Assembly: GCA_026770025.1 (NCBI GenBank)
Contig: JAMXDE010000039.1
Coordinates: 124,001-188,000, forward strand
Length of the DNA: 64,000 nucleotides
Direction of reading: 5' to 3'
Source: Craspedostauros australis
Lineage: Eukaryota; Bacillariophyta; Bacillariophyceae; Mastogloiales; Achnanthaceae
Part shown: in pieces, positions 42,944-52,920 of the stretch
Position numbering within the stretch: the stretch's first letter is position 1
Layout: every line of letters starts with the position of its first letter
Notes under the pieces: model-generated
What the model was told of the DNA's origin: nothing
What the model saw: the letters and a program-made list of their open reading frames with translations, nothing else
Database searches by the model: none
Position numbers and translations under genes: made by a program

Positions 42944-42945
<2 letters not shown>
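42317..42945 (+). repeat. 3' LTR of Copia element 2
   Basis: A 629-base LTR equal to 35750-36377 up to about 42897. It then has an extra T and four substitutions before the common end TTCTAACA. Confidence 0.94.

Positions 42946-42990
<45 letters not shown>
42946..42990. repeat. (CAGCAA)n microsatellite, right part
   Basis: About seven units that continue the repeat interrupted at 35749. The first five bases are the right copy of the target duplication. Confidence 0.93.
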
Positions 42991-42993
<3 letters not shown>

Positions 42994-43216
42994 TGCTGCG
43001 GAACGAACAGGTACGCAACCATCAGACCAGCAGAAGAGCGAAGAAGAGGAAGAGATGGAAGAAGAGGACAGAGAGAATAGGATGTGGTGCGAGGCCAACA
43101 CCACGAGGAGACACGCGGAGAATGAAGAGATGGTCCCCGAAGACGTGAGGGAAGCGATTCGGACGAGGATGAGAAGGAGACTGATGGCGAAAATGGATGA
43201 ACAAAATAAGGACTAA
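42991..43216 (+). other. Possible 3' coding remnant of the TIR element
   Basis: After the microsatellite, one frame encodes a Glu-rich helical segment (EEEEEMEEEDRENR), then VPEDVREAIRTRMRRRLMAK, and ends at TAA 43214-43216. A second frame is Lys/Arg-rich. Because the microsatellite is open in all frames, it is unclear whether this joins the transposase-like ORF or a separate gene. No domain is recognised. Confidence 0.35.
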
Positions 43217-43335
43217 TTAATTCAAAATGTGAACAAATTCGCCAAAACCAAGAACACAAACACGTTATTTTGGATCGAACTTGTCGGATGTCTATCGCCC
43301 AGTTTAGGAGTAGTCAAAAAATGTGCACATTGACG

Positions 43336-43490
43336 GGTCCATAAAACCTAAACTATGGACTTTGAGATTCTGGGTAGTTTTCCTGTTGCTATGGACACCA
43401 TAATGAGTAGGTTGGTATGCTTAGTTCTGTTTTAATCGAAGAAAAAGTGCCACTCTACTTTACAAACGGTTGGTCGACTCACTCACATGG
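43336..43490 (-). repeat. Right terminal inverted repeat (155 bp)
   Basis: Reverse complement of 31500-31654 with about nine mismatches. It ends ACTCACTCACATGG on the plus strand. Confidence 0.93.
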
Positions 43491-44137
43491 GTCATAACAA
43501 CGACAACGACAACAACAACCATCTTACAGACACAAGACACGTCGGACAAGGTCGTGGTGAATTCCGGATGGAGAAAGATAATTTGCCGCCAATACAAGAT
43601 CCACTGTTTCCCAATGATGGTTTTGCAAGTGTGCGAGACTGGTGCACTTTGAAAGGATGTGACAGCCAATGCTCCGCTTGCGTGTTTCGCGCACATTTAA
43701 ACAGGCCAAGACTTATGCGTATTGAAGTTTGCGAACGCTGGAAACCATGTGTGTGACATCACATCCCAATGCAACGGCTCGAACGTGTTATGCGCAGGAC
43801 GTTACAGAAGGATCCCACAAGAGTCCGACTTGTGGATCATCGGTCCACTCGTGCCAAGCAATGATTGACCCAACACGACACAGAGCGAGGGGCAAAAGAA
43901 CGGCAGAAGTGCGACTCCGAGGACAGGGCAATGCGCGATGACAACATTGGGCAACCAGCAAGCAAGCAGGGAGAGAAGAAAGACAGGAGACGATGACAAG
44001 GGAACAAGACGACACACAAAAACAAACACAAGGGAACAACAGCAAAGTCAAAAACCTTTGGAGCAACACAAAGCAGGCATAATCCGTTCAGAAGATCCTT
44101 TCATCATCACTTGACACCCACTTTCGCTTCAATACAC
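43491..44137. other. Upstream region of the LRR gene
   Basis: About 0.65 kb with an AAC/GAC run at 43498-43520. The last ~300 bases are purine-rich and probably hold the promoter and leader of the LRR gene. No other feature was recognised. Confidence 0.4.
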
Positions 44138-47100
44138 ATGGCCAACACATCCCGTCCGCGTGCCACTCGCAGCACCAGCATGAATTCATGGCTGGTGTTC
44201 GCCGTGGCCCTGTCCATTGCTGCCACCGCAGCATTCACACCCGTTCGGGCGCAAGACGAGGACGAGGAGATCACCATCGGCACACGGGGTGACACCACCA
44301 GCGACATCCACCACGTTCGCACGATCCTTCTCGATGTCTTCCAAAAGACCGGCGGTCTGGACTGGGAGGACTCCACGAACTGGCTGCAACGGGAGACCTC
44401 CGTGTGCACGTGGCACGGAATCAGATGCTACACTGCCGACACCACCGACGACGACCGCAGGATCGGTCATGTGCAGCGGATAGACCTCTCGCACAACGCC
44501 CTCGTCGGGACCATGCCCCTCGACGTCCTCGACATTCCCTACCTGCAGCACCTCAACGTGCAAAACAATGAACACCTCCAAATGGACTTCGTGGATGACA
44601 GCGGCCGCACGGACATGGGGCAACACATCACGGAGCTCTACATTTCCAACACGCAGATATCCTCGCTGGATGGAATCGGGGAGCACCTCAAATATTCTCT
44701 GCAGATCTTGCACGCCACGAGCCTCAAGATCGCAGGCCCGTTGCCGGCCAGCCTCTTCGACTGCACCAAGCTGGAGGCCATCTACGCCAACTACAACAAC
44801 TTCGATGGGAAGCTGCCGTCAGAAATCGAAAAGCTTTCCAACCTCAAGGAGCTCTACCTCTACGACAGCAGCCTCACGGGTCAGCTGCCGACGCAGCTCG
44901 GCGCCTTGAGTGCGATGCGCATTCTCGCGCTGGGACAAAATTCCTTCGACGGTTTCTTGCCCACGGAACTCGAGCAGCTCACCAGCATACAGATATTCTC
45001 CCTGCAACGCAAGAAGGGGATGGAGAAGCGCGATCAGGGCATCGGCGGCCCCTTGCTGCCCTTCTCCAACTGGAGGTACGCAGAGCAGCTTTCCCTCGAG
45101 GACCAGCAGTTCGAGGGGAAGATCCCATCCAACTTCCTCAAGGAAGCGCCGCGATCGCAGCGCATCAAGATCGACCTCAGGGACAACCTGCTCACGGGCA
45201 CGGTACCTTCCTCCTTGCTCAGCAAGAAGTTTCTCAACCTCTTCCTCTCCAACAACCAAATCACGGCGGTCGCGCCAGAAATCGTCTCCGGCACCGACTC
45301 CTGTGGGGCGATCAACAACTGGATGGACGGCACCGTTGGTCTGGTCGGATGCAACGCCTTCCTCTGCCCACCGCAGACGTTCGCGCCGAAGGGGCGTGCC
45401 ACTCCCACAGATTCATGCGAACCGTGCAACGGGCCCCCCAACCCTGCATGGGGACAGGTCGATTGCGATGGAGGCAGCGGGTCCGGATCGGATCCTGGAA
45501 CCGTCTCCCTCACCTCCGAGCGCCAGGCTCTCATCAACATGTACAACGTCATGGGCGGCTCGGAAACCTGGGACGAGCAGACCAACTGGTTGGACTTGAC
45601 TGAAAGCGCCTGCGATTGGTACGGCGTGGATTGCAATTCGGATAGCTCTGTCATCAAAATCGATCTGTCCGACAACGGTTTGACTGGTTCGCCACCGGCC
45701 GATTTGTTCCAACAACTGTCCAACCTGGAGATGTTGGATCTCAACTCCAACGCCGTCGAATTCCACTTCGGCGATCTTACCGATGCGACCAAGCTCACCT
45801 CCTTGGATATTTCGGACACCAGCACGTCATCGTTCGATGGATTGGAAGAGGCGGTTGGGGAGGGTGGCATCGCCCAAACCCTCAAGACGCTCTCCTTTTC
45901 CCACAATCTCCTCGCCGCGCCAATCCCGGACGCGCTGTACTCGTTGACCAACCTCGAACGGCTCTACATGTCGGAATGCCGCCTGACCGGACCCCTGTCG
46001 AGCAAGATCGGTGACTTGAAGCAGCTCCAGGATCTATCGTGCGGAGGAAACAAGTTGGCAGGCCAGCTGCCATCGGACTTTGGAGGTCTGGTCAAGCTCA
46101 GGCGTCTCATGTGCGCCGAGAATCGATTCGAGGGGACCCTGCCACCCGAGTGGGACGGCATGAGCAGCCTCGCGGTTCTCGCATTGCATCAGAACACCTT
46201 CACCGACGGTGGCATCGGCGGACCGTTGCCACCATACCCCAATCTCAGCAACCTCATCTCGCTGCAGCTGAATTCCAACCGTCTCAACGGAAATTTGCCA
46301 GCAGCCTTGCTCCAAAACTCCCAAAAGCTCTCGGATCGTATCGACATGTCGTTGCAGGAGAATGCATTCGAAGGTGAAATTCCGGCAGCGTGGTCCAGAT
46401 TTGAGCGTCTGTTCTTGAACGCCGCCGACAACAAGATCACAGAAATCCCAAGACAGCTCTGCGGGGATCCTTTGCGATGGATGGATGACACCACGAGGGA
46501 CTTTGAATGCGACGCGATCCTGTGCCCCAAGGACACGTACAGCGACATCGGAAGACAGTCTGGCTCCGCTCATCCGTGTCTCGATTGCGAGGGCGGCACG
46601 TCCTACATGGGCAGCACCCAATGCCTCTCCACCGGAGACGGCGTGGCTGACACGGAGCTGGACATTCTCCTTGACCTTTACGCCGCGACACAGGGCAGCA
46701 CCAGCTGGGTGCAGACGAAGGGTTGGTCCACAGGGTCCCGTGATTACTGCAACGAGAACTACTACGGCATCACGTGCGATATCGGAGGCAGCGTCAGCAA
46801 AATCGACCTCGTCGGCAATGAGCTGGCCGGCATCATCCCAACCTCCATCTACTCGCTCCCACGGCTTCGCGAACTCTACCTATCCGGAAACACAGTCAAG
46901 ATCTCCTTCGATGGCATCGAGAACGCGAGCCAGCTCAAGGTGCTGCACCTTTCCAACACGCAGACCCGCTCCTTGACCGGCATCGAGCAAGCACCTGCGT
47001 TGATCAACCTCAACCTGGCCGATAATCAGATGCAAGGAAGCTCTATTCCGACCCAAATATTCGCGCTCTCCGGTCTCCAGGAGCTCTACCTGAACAACAA

Positions 47101-50100
47101 CCTCATCAACGGAGAGCTGACAGGTGACCTCTCCAAGCTTTCCAACCTGGTGAAGCTGGTGCTGTACAAGAATCACTTCACCGGGCAGATTCCTGCAAGC
47201 CTGGGCGAAATGTCAATGCTGGAGAAGTTGCATTTGGCCGAGAACAACTTCGATGGCACCCTCCCAACCCAGCTCGATCGTCTGTCCAACTTGAAGTTCT
47301 TGTCCGTCCAGAGAGAGGGTGGCATCTACGGCAGCAACGACATCGGCGTCTTCCATGAAACGGTATCGGTGGATGGTGGCGGTTTGACCGGCTCGCTGCC
47401 GGAATTTTCCAGTCTGGCCAACCTGCAAGAGCTCTACCTGGGGTACAACAGCTTGTCGGGTAGCATCCCGTTCCGCTTCCTCGATGGCATCGACGACAAG
47501 TCGGCACCAATCAAAATCGATTTGACCGCGAACCGATTGACCGGTACTGTCCCAGCATCCCTCACGCAGCTCGATCAGGTTGCGATCTACCTTGCGAGCA
47601 ATCACATCGATGACATCGCAGACGGCCTGTGCCTGAAGAGCCAATGGATGGACGGCCTGGTGGGGACGTACAGCTGTGACGCCATCCTGTGTCCTGTCGG
47701 CAAGTTCAATGACAAGGGTCGAACCGTCAGCGATACAGATAGCTGCCAATCGTGCGCGACGGGAACAACAGGGCACATGGGAAGCTTCGAATGCTTGACG
47801 GCCGGTGAGCACCAAGCCAACTCCGAACGTGCAATCCTGGAGATGCTGTACAATCGCATGGACGGAGACATGTGGAATGTCCGAATCAACTGGATGGATC
47901 CTGATGTGACCGTCTGTCAGTGGGCCGGCATCGGCTGTGACAGCACTCAGCACGATACCATCACGTCCATCCAGCTACCACGCAATGGATTGAAAGGCAC
48001 CTTGCCCAATGAAATCTTTTCTCTCCCCAACCTGAAACAAATCAACCTCAAGGAGAACGATATCACAATTTCCTTCCAGGGTGTCACCACCGCCGACAAG
48101 CTGGAGTATCTGGACATCGGGGGTACATCGACGGAAGATCTTTCTGGAATCGAGGTGGCGACCAATCTGAAAGTCCTCCGCGCCGACGACATCAAGCTCA
48201 GCGCGTTCCCCGCCAGCATATTTTCGTTGTCAGCGATGGAGATTCTATCCCTCAACGATAACGACTTCGAGTCGACTCAATCCATCCCATCCCAAGTCCA
48301 GAACTTCGATAAGCTCGTCTTCTTTGCGTGCTCGAACTGCGGCTTCGTGGGCAACCTGCCCACCTGGTTCGACTCCTTCCAACAACTGGAGTACATCCGG
48401 TTGGATCAGAACGGTTTCACAGGACCCATCCCGTCGCAGTTTGAAAGCGTCGCGAATCTGAAGCACCTGGATTTGTCTGATCAGCTCACAGGTGGGGATG
48501 GTTTCAATGGTCTCAGCGGAAACCTCCCCTCATTCGCGACCCAGAAATCGCTCGTGGAGATTTACCTCCAACACAACAGCCTGGAAGGCCCTATCCCCAC
48601 CAACTTTCTTGAGAGCTCTGATAACAACGAACGCATCACCGTCGACCTTCGATCCAACGACCTCACCGGCGGTATCCCAACCGAGCTCGATTTCTTGACA
48701 GACGTCGATTTCCTGCTTGCCGACAATTCGATCTCGGAAATTCCAACCGAAATCTGCAATACGAATTGGAATGATGGCAATACGCAGGTTCACGATTGCA
48801 ATGGCATTCTGTGTGAGAAGGGGAAATGGAATGCCTACGGTCGTGCTGTGGGTGATGTCGAGTGTCTCCCATGCGTTGAGAACCCGAGCGACTTCCTGGG
48901 TGCTGTGTCGTGCGGAGCGAACTTGGAGCATTCCTTGCTCCTCTTCTTCTACCGTTCCCTGAATGGACCAAACTGGAGGGATGATACCAACTGGTTGCGT
49001 GGCGAGAACCATTGTGACTGGTTTGGCATCACTTGCTACGAGGATGGGGAGTTTGCAGGGCTCGTCAAAGAGTTCAACCTTCCCAACAACAACCTCCAAG
49101 GCTCCTTCCCTGCCCTCAACCAGTTCAAGGGGCTCACTCACGTCGATATGAAACGCAATGACATCAAGCTGAACTTCTACGGCATCGGCAATGCCATCAA
49201 TTTGGACACGCTGATACTCACCGAAACGAGCATCGATTCTCTGGCCGGTCTTTCGGGTTCGAAGAGCCTCACGGCGCTGCACCTCACGAGTGCCGACCTT
49301 GGGGGGCCCATTCCTGATGATATTTATGACATGACGAATTTGGAGCAGCTCTACTTGAGCTACAACCAGCTCGAAGGCAAACTGTCGACAGAAATTGGCA
49401 GACTGCGGGCTCTCAAGGATCTCTACCTGTTCTCCAATGAAATCAGCGGCCCCATCCCAACAGAGTTCGGGCATCTGATCTTCCTGGAGCATCTGTCGCT
49501 GGGAGAGAATGATCTGACGGGCGAGATCCCATTCCAGCTCGCTCTGCTTCCGAATCTCGAAGTGCTCTCCCTGCAGAAGGAGAAGACGAAGCCATGCGAC
49601 AGCGATTTCTGCAGCCTCCAACCAGGTTTAGAGGGCTCGATTCCCGCCTTCGATGCACTGCCGAAGCTGAAGCAGCTATTCTTAGGGTACAACCGTCTCA
49701 CCGGACCAATTCCCAAGACTTTCCTCCAAGGCATTCAGAACAAGGCCGACCCAATCACCGCCGATATCAGCCACAACCTGCTCAGAGGGGAGATTCCAGA
49801 GGATCTCGCCGATTTTGCCAACCTGCGACTTTTCGTGTCCGGTAACAGCATCACCAAAATTCCAGATGTCTTGTGCCAAAAGGGCACATGGATGGATGGG
49901 CAGGTGGAGCAGTTCGGGTGCGAGGCCATTCTGTGTCCGTCGGGCACCTTCAATCAGTTCGGAAGGCGGATCGACGCCGAGACTGAGTGCGTGGAATGCA
50001 CCTATCCGGATTCGGCGGTTTCGCTGGGCAGCACAGAATGCGGCCCTGTCATGATCGACGGATTCGACGACGCGGGGATGCTCTTCGAGCTGTACGACGC

Positions 50101-52198
50101 CACGGACGGTGATAACTGGAAGAACAACGAACATTGGCGCGACGACAACAAGAGCTTCTGCGATTGGCACGGGATTACATGTGAAGCGAAGGGTCAAAAC
50201 GGCGCGCCGACTGTCACCGCCATCGAACTGGATGATAACAACCTCAACGGGATCATCCCATCGCTCCTATTCCACCTCCCCGAACTCCGAATGCTGAGCG
50301 TGCGAAAGAACCCCGTCGAGATTGGCTTCAGAGCGATCGACCAGGCACCGAAGCTCGAGGAGATGTACCTGGATGACACCAACGTCGATGATCTTGATGG
50401 GATTGGAAATGCCCCAGACCTGAAGAAGTTGAGCCTGCAACGCAACAAGTTCCTCGGATCGACCATCCCAGATGCTCTATTCAGCATTTCATCGCTCACT
50501 GAAATCGACCTGACAGATTCATACTTCATCGGATCGCTGTCGACCAAGATTGGCGATCTCGTTAACCTGGAGTCGCTGGTGCTGGCCGGCAATGCCATCC
50601 AAGGCAGCATCCCATCGGAGATCGGCAATGCCGTCAAGTTGCGCGTCCTTGACCTGTCGAGGAACAATTTCTACGGCACGCTCCCAACGACCATCGCGAA
50701 GTTGGCTGCGTTGGAGCGCTTCAACATTGAAAATACAAGCCAAGGAAGAGCGGGCATCACGGGTCCATTGCGATCATTCAACACGATGGGCTCCCTCCAG
50801 GAACTCAATCTCGCTGAGAATCAGCTGACGGGAGAGATCCCTTCTGACTTTTTGTCCGGCGTGGACAATCCAGACACCGCCGACCTGACAGTCCACCTTC
50901 AAGGCAATCATTTGATCGGCACTGTGCCTTCCACCCTCGTCGGCTTCAAGAAGCTGTCGATCGAACTTTCCAACAACCTCTTCACGGCGTTGGGTGACAA
51001 TGTTTGCGATCAGCCAGATTGGCTTGGTGGCGACGTTGGCTCCTTCGGTTGCGATGGATTGATGTGTCCGCCGGGAGAATTCAACAACGTGGGCCGCCAA
51101 ACGAGCGCAAACGATCCGTGCAAGGCATGCCCTGGCGCCGAGAATTCGCCGTACTATGGGATGTCGGAATGCGCGTCCCTTGAAAAGAAGAGAGAACGAG
51201 ACATCCTGCAGCTGTTCTACTCTGCGACCGGGGGAGATGGTTGGAAAAACAACGATGGCTGGCTTGACGATGCCATCGACATCTGTTCGTGGTACGGCAT
51301 TTCATGCCGCGATGGCCAGACCGTCGAGTCCATCATCCTCGGGAGCAACAGTCTCACCGGAAAGCCGCCGAGGCAACTGTTCGGCTTGAAGAACCTGCAG
51401 AACCTGTGGTTGTACTCCAACCCAATGAACTTCAGCTTCGACGGCATCGCAGAGGCGACCAGTCTCAAGAGCCTCCTCCTGGACTCGACAAGACTGGACA
51501 GTCTCGAGGGTATCGGAGGCGCAGCCAACCTCGTCGACCTGGATGTGCGATTCAACAATCTGGCTGGCAAGATCCCAGACGAGATTCTTGGACTGAAGCA
51601 CGTGGAGACGTTGTCATTCGCGGACAATGGTTTCACAGGCACGGTGCCCTCCTTCGCACAGGCCACGAAGCTCAAGACGCTGCGTATGGGCGGCAACAAG
51701 CTCAAGGACACCATCCCATCGTTCGCAACATCGCAGCTGCTGACGACTGTGGATTTGTCCGACAACGACCTGTTCGGCACTATCCCGAGAGACTTTCTGA
51801 AGAAGATTGACGTCTCCGCAACGGTCTTCCTTGATCTGTCAGGCAACGATCTCACGGGGCAGGTGCCGAAGGAACTGTCCAGATTCGATGACATGATCAT
51901 CTACCTGCGAGACAACAGGATAGAGGGCATCGACCCAGAGCTGTGCGAAAAATCGCGCTGGAACGGCGGGGATGTGGGAAGCTTCAAGTGCGACGGGCTG
52001 CTCTGCCCCAGCGGTAGCTTCTCGCCGTCTGGGCGAACCTCGCGGGCAGGCGCAACGTGCGAACCATGTCCAAAGGTCCAGCACTTTGGATCGACATCCT
52101 GCGACGACAAATCGGGTGCAACTCAGCAGACGTGGATGGGAACCTCCGCGGTTCTTTCCGCTATCGGTGGACTGGTGTTTGCCTGCCTCGTTATTTAG
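44138..52198 (+). CDS. Giant modular LRR surface protein, seven LRR-plus-cysteine modules
   Basis: A 2,686-residue single-exon protein from the ATG at 44138; an ATG at 44180 gives the same signal peptide (WLVFAVALSIAATAAF...). Seven modules of ~330-390 residues follow. Each opens with a helix plus capping motif of the type LY..TGG..W....NWL.....C.WYGI.C. Each then has six to nine leucine-rich repeats and closes with C.A(I/L)LCP.GTFN..GR......C..C.....LGS..C. Module starts are near nt 44310, 45520, 46650, 47820, 48930, 50065 and 51200. The closing cysteine block resembles ephrin-receptor-like (GCC2/GCC3) repeats. The C-terminus is hydrophobic (SAVLSAIGGLVFACLVI) without a basic tail, fitting a GPI anchor or a last membrane segment. 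Role inferred: cell-surface adhesion or recognition. No kinase or other intracellular domain is present. Confidence 0.88.
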   Translation: MANTSRPRATRSTSMNSWLVFAVALSIAATAAFTPVRAQDEDEEITIGTRGDTTSDIHHVRTILLDVFQKTGGLDWEDSTNWLQRETSVCTWHGIRCYTADTTDDDRRIGHVQRIDLSHNALVGTMPLDVLDIPYLQHLNVQNNEHLQMDFVDDSGRTDMGQHITELYISNTQISSLDGIGEHLKYSLQILHATSLKIAGPLPASLFDCTKLEAIYANYNNFDGKLPSEIEKLSNLKELYLYDSSLTGQLPTQLGALSAMRILALGQNSFDGFLPTELEQLTSIQIFSLQRKKGMEKRDQGIGGPLLPFSNWRYAEQLSLEDQQFEGKIPSNFLKEAPRSQRIKIDLRDNLLTGTVPSSLLSKKFLNLFLSNNQITAVAPEIVSGTDSCGAINNWMDGTVGLVGCNAFLCPPQTFAPKGRATPTDSCEPCNGPPNPAWGQVDCDGGSGSGSDPGTVSLTSERQALINMYNVMGGSETWDEQTNWLDLTESACDWYGVDCNSDSSVIKIDLSDNGLTGSPPADLFQQLSNLEMLDLNSNAVEFHFGDLTDATKLTSLDISDTSTSSFDGLEEAVGEGGIAQTLKTLSFSHNLLAAPIPDALYSLTNLERLYMSECRLTGPLSSKIGDLKQLQDLSCGGNKLAGQLPSDFGGLVKLRRLMCAENRFEGTLPPEWDGMSSLAVLALHQNTFTDGGIGGPLPPYPNLSNLISLQLNSNRLNGNLPAALLQNSQKLSDRIDMSLQENAFEGEIPAAWSRFERLFLNAADNKITEIPRQLCGDPLRWMDDTTRDFECDAILCPKDTYSDIGRQSGSAHPCLDCEGGTSYMGSTQCLSTGDGVADTELDILLDLYAATQGSTSWVQTKGWSTGSRDYCNENYYGITCDIGGSVSKIDLVGNELAGIIPTSIYSLPRLRELYLSGNTVKISFDGIENASQLKVLHLSNTQTRSLTGIEQAPALINLNLADNQMQGSSIPTQIFALSGLQELYLNNNLINGELTGDLSKLSNLVKLVLYKNHFTGQIPASLGEMSMLEKLHLAENNFDGTLPTQLDRLSNLKFLSVQREGGIYGSNDIGVFHETVSVDGGGLTGSLPEFSSLANLQELYLGYNSLSGSIPFRFLDGIDDKSAPIKIDLTANRLTGTVPASLTQLDQVAIYLASNHIDDIADGLCLKSQWMDGLVGTYSCDAILCPVGKFNDKGRTVSDTDSCQSCATGTTGHMGSFECLTAGEHQANSERAILEMLYNRMDGDMWNVRINWMDPDVTVCQWAGIGCDSTQHDTITSIQLPRNGLKGTLPNEIFSLPNLKQINLKENDITISFQGVTTADKLEYLDIGGTSTEDLSGIEVATNLKVLRADDIKLSAFPASIFSLSAMEILSLNDNDFESTQSIPSQVQNFDKLVFFACSNCGFVGNLPTWFDSFQQLEYIRLDQNGFTGPIPSQFESVANLKHLDLSDQLTGGDGFNGLSGNLPSFATQKSLVEIYLQHNSLEGPIPTNFLESSDNNERITVDLRSNDLTGGIPTELDFLTDVDFLLADNSISEIPTEICNTNWNDGNTQVHDCNGILCEKGKWNAYGRAVGDVECLPCVENPSDFLGAVSCGANLEHSLLLFFYRSLNGPNWRDDTNWLRGENHCDWFGITCYEDGEFAGLVKEFNLPNNNLQGSFPALNQFKGLTHVDMKRNDIKLNFYGIGNAINLDTLILTETSIDSLAGLSGSKSLTALHLTSADLGGPIPDDIYDMTNLEQLYLSYNQLEGKLSTEIGRLRALKDLYLFSNEISGPIPTEFGHLIFLEHLSLGENDLTGEIPFQLALLPNLEVLSLQKEKTKPCDSDFCSLQPGLEGSIPAFDALPKLKQLFLGYNRLTGPIPKTFLQGIQNKADPITADISHNLLRGEIPEDLADFANLRLFVSGNSITKIPDVLCQKGTWMDGQVEQFGCEAILCPSGTFNQFGRRIDAETECVECTYPDSAVSLGSTECGPVMIDGFDDAGMLFELYDATDGDNWKNNEHWRDDNKSFCDWHGITCEAKGQNGAPTVTAIELDDNNLNGIIPSLLFHLPELRMLSVRKNPVEIGFRAIDQAPKLEEMYLDDTNVDDLDGIGNAPDLKKLSLQRNKFLGSTIPDALFSISSLTEIDLTDSYFIGSLSTKIGDLVNLESLVLAGNAIQGSIPSEIGNAVKLRVLDLSRNNFYGTLPTTIAKLAALERFNIENTSQGRAGITGPLRSFNTMGSLQELNLAENQLTGEIPSDFLSGVDNPDTADLTVHLQGNHLIGTVPSTLVGFKKLSIELSNNLFTALGDNVCDQPDWLGGDVGSFGCDGLMCPPGEFNNVGRQTSANDPCKACPGAENSPYYGMSECASLEKKRERDILQLFYSATGGDGWKNNDGWLDDAIDICSWYGISCRDGQTVESIILGSNSLTGKPPRQLFGLKNLQNLWLYSNPMNFSFDGIAEATSLKSLLLDSTRLDSLEGIGGAANLVDLDVRFNNLAGKIPDEILGLKHVETLSFADNGFTGTVPSFAQATKLKTLRMGGNKLKDTIPSFATSQLLTTVDLSDNDLFGTIPRDFLKKIDVSATVFLDLSGNDLTGQVPKELSRFDDMIIYLRDNRIEGIDPELCEKSRWNGGDVGSFKCDGLLCPSGSFSPSGRTSRAGATCEPCPKVQHFGSTSCDDKSGATQQTWMGTSAVLSAIGGLVFACLVI

Positions 52199-52920
52199 GA
52201 GGCTGGCACTGCCAACGAATAGACTTGGTGATGCCACTGCTGCTGCTGCTGCTCGGCGTGCACGGAACCGAAAGTCTATCTTTGTGTCGACAAAGATGGA
52301 GGGACAAGGCAACATCATGGTCACTGTATATTTCAACAGGTTGCGGATGGTATACCTCCCATGCGACTGCTTGTATGGACGCATGTACATACGCATGCAC
52401 GCACGCGCGAACGCATGGCACTGCTACATACGAGCACGGTATTCCACAACGACAACACGAAAGTAACTATGTACTTATTTCATAAAGTGGTTCATTCCAT
52501 GGATGGATAGGTGTTCTCGTGTGTGCAAGGCAGTTTGGCGTCCGCATGGTGTCCACATGGCCTCCGCAAATGCCCATGAAAGTCCACGCAAAGCGTAGCT
52601 CGTATCTGCTTGAACGGACATCAAAGTCTATTCGTTGTCCTCAGGCTCGCTGTGGGGCTTGATACACGGACGCGAAGATGCGGAATCAACGATAACGACT
52701 GTCTTAACTCTTCTTATTCTGCGAACGAGCGTGGATACAGCAAGTGGATCGGTGCATTCCACTCCGCCTGCCTCTTTCATTTCTACGCTTCAGCCCTCCA
52801 CAGACTGTACACGCGTACGCGTACGTACGTACTACTCATTATGCTTGCCTACTTATCATACCCGCTTCCCCAACATGTACACAAACTACCCACCCATACA
52901 CAAAACATTCCCATTCCTTT
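52199..52920. other. Intergenic region between convergent genes
   Basis: About 0.72 kb holding the 3' ends of the LRR gene (+) and the next gene (-). A CTG run lies at about 52237-52251. Alternating purine-pyrimidine tracts are at about 52380-52415 and 52805-52833. No gene was recognised. Confidence 0.45.

Larger units (their letters stand above)
35750..42945 (+). mobile_element. Copia element 2, diatom type, nested in the TIR element
   Basis: A 7.2-kb element with LTRs at 35750-36377 and 42317-42945, which start TATTAGCGCACG and end TTCTAACA. The 5-bp target duplication CAGCA is at 35745-35749 and 42946-42950, inside the CAGCAA repeat. A purine tract GGGGAG (42311-42316) precedes the 3' LTR. 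The single polyprotein frame is intact. Confidence 0.95.

Noticed and set aside
45034..49621. Several antisense open frames of 240-360 codons under the LRR gene
   Set aside because: They repeat with the module periodicity of the sense gene, as expected for reverse complements of LRR codons.
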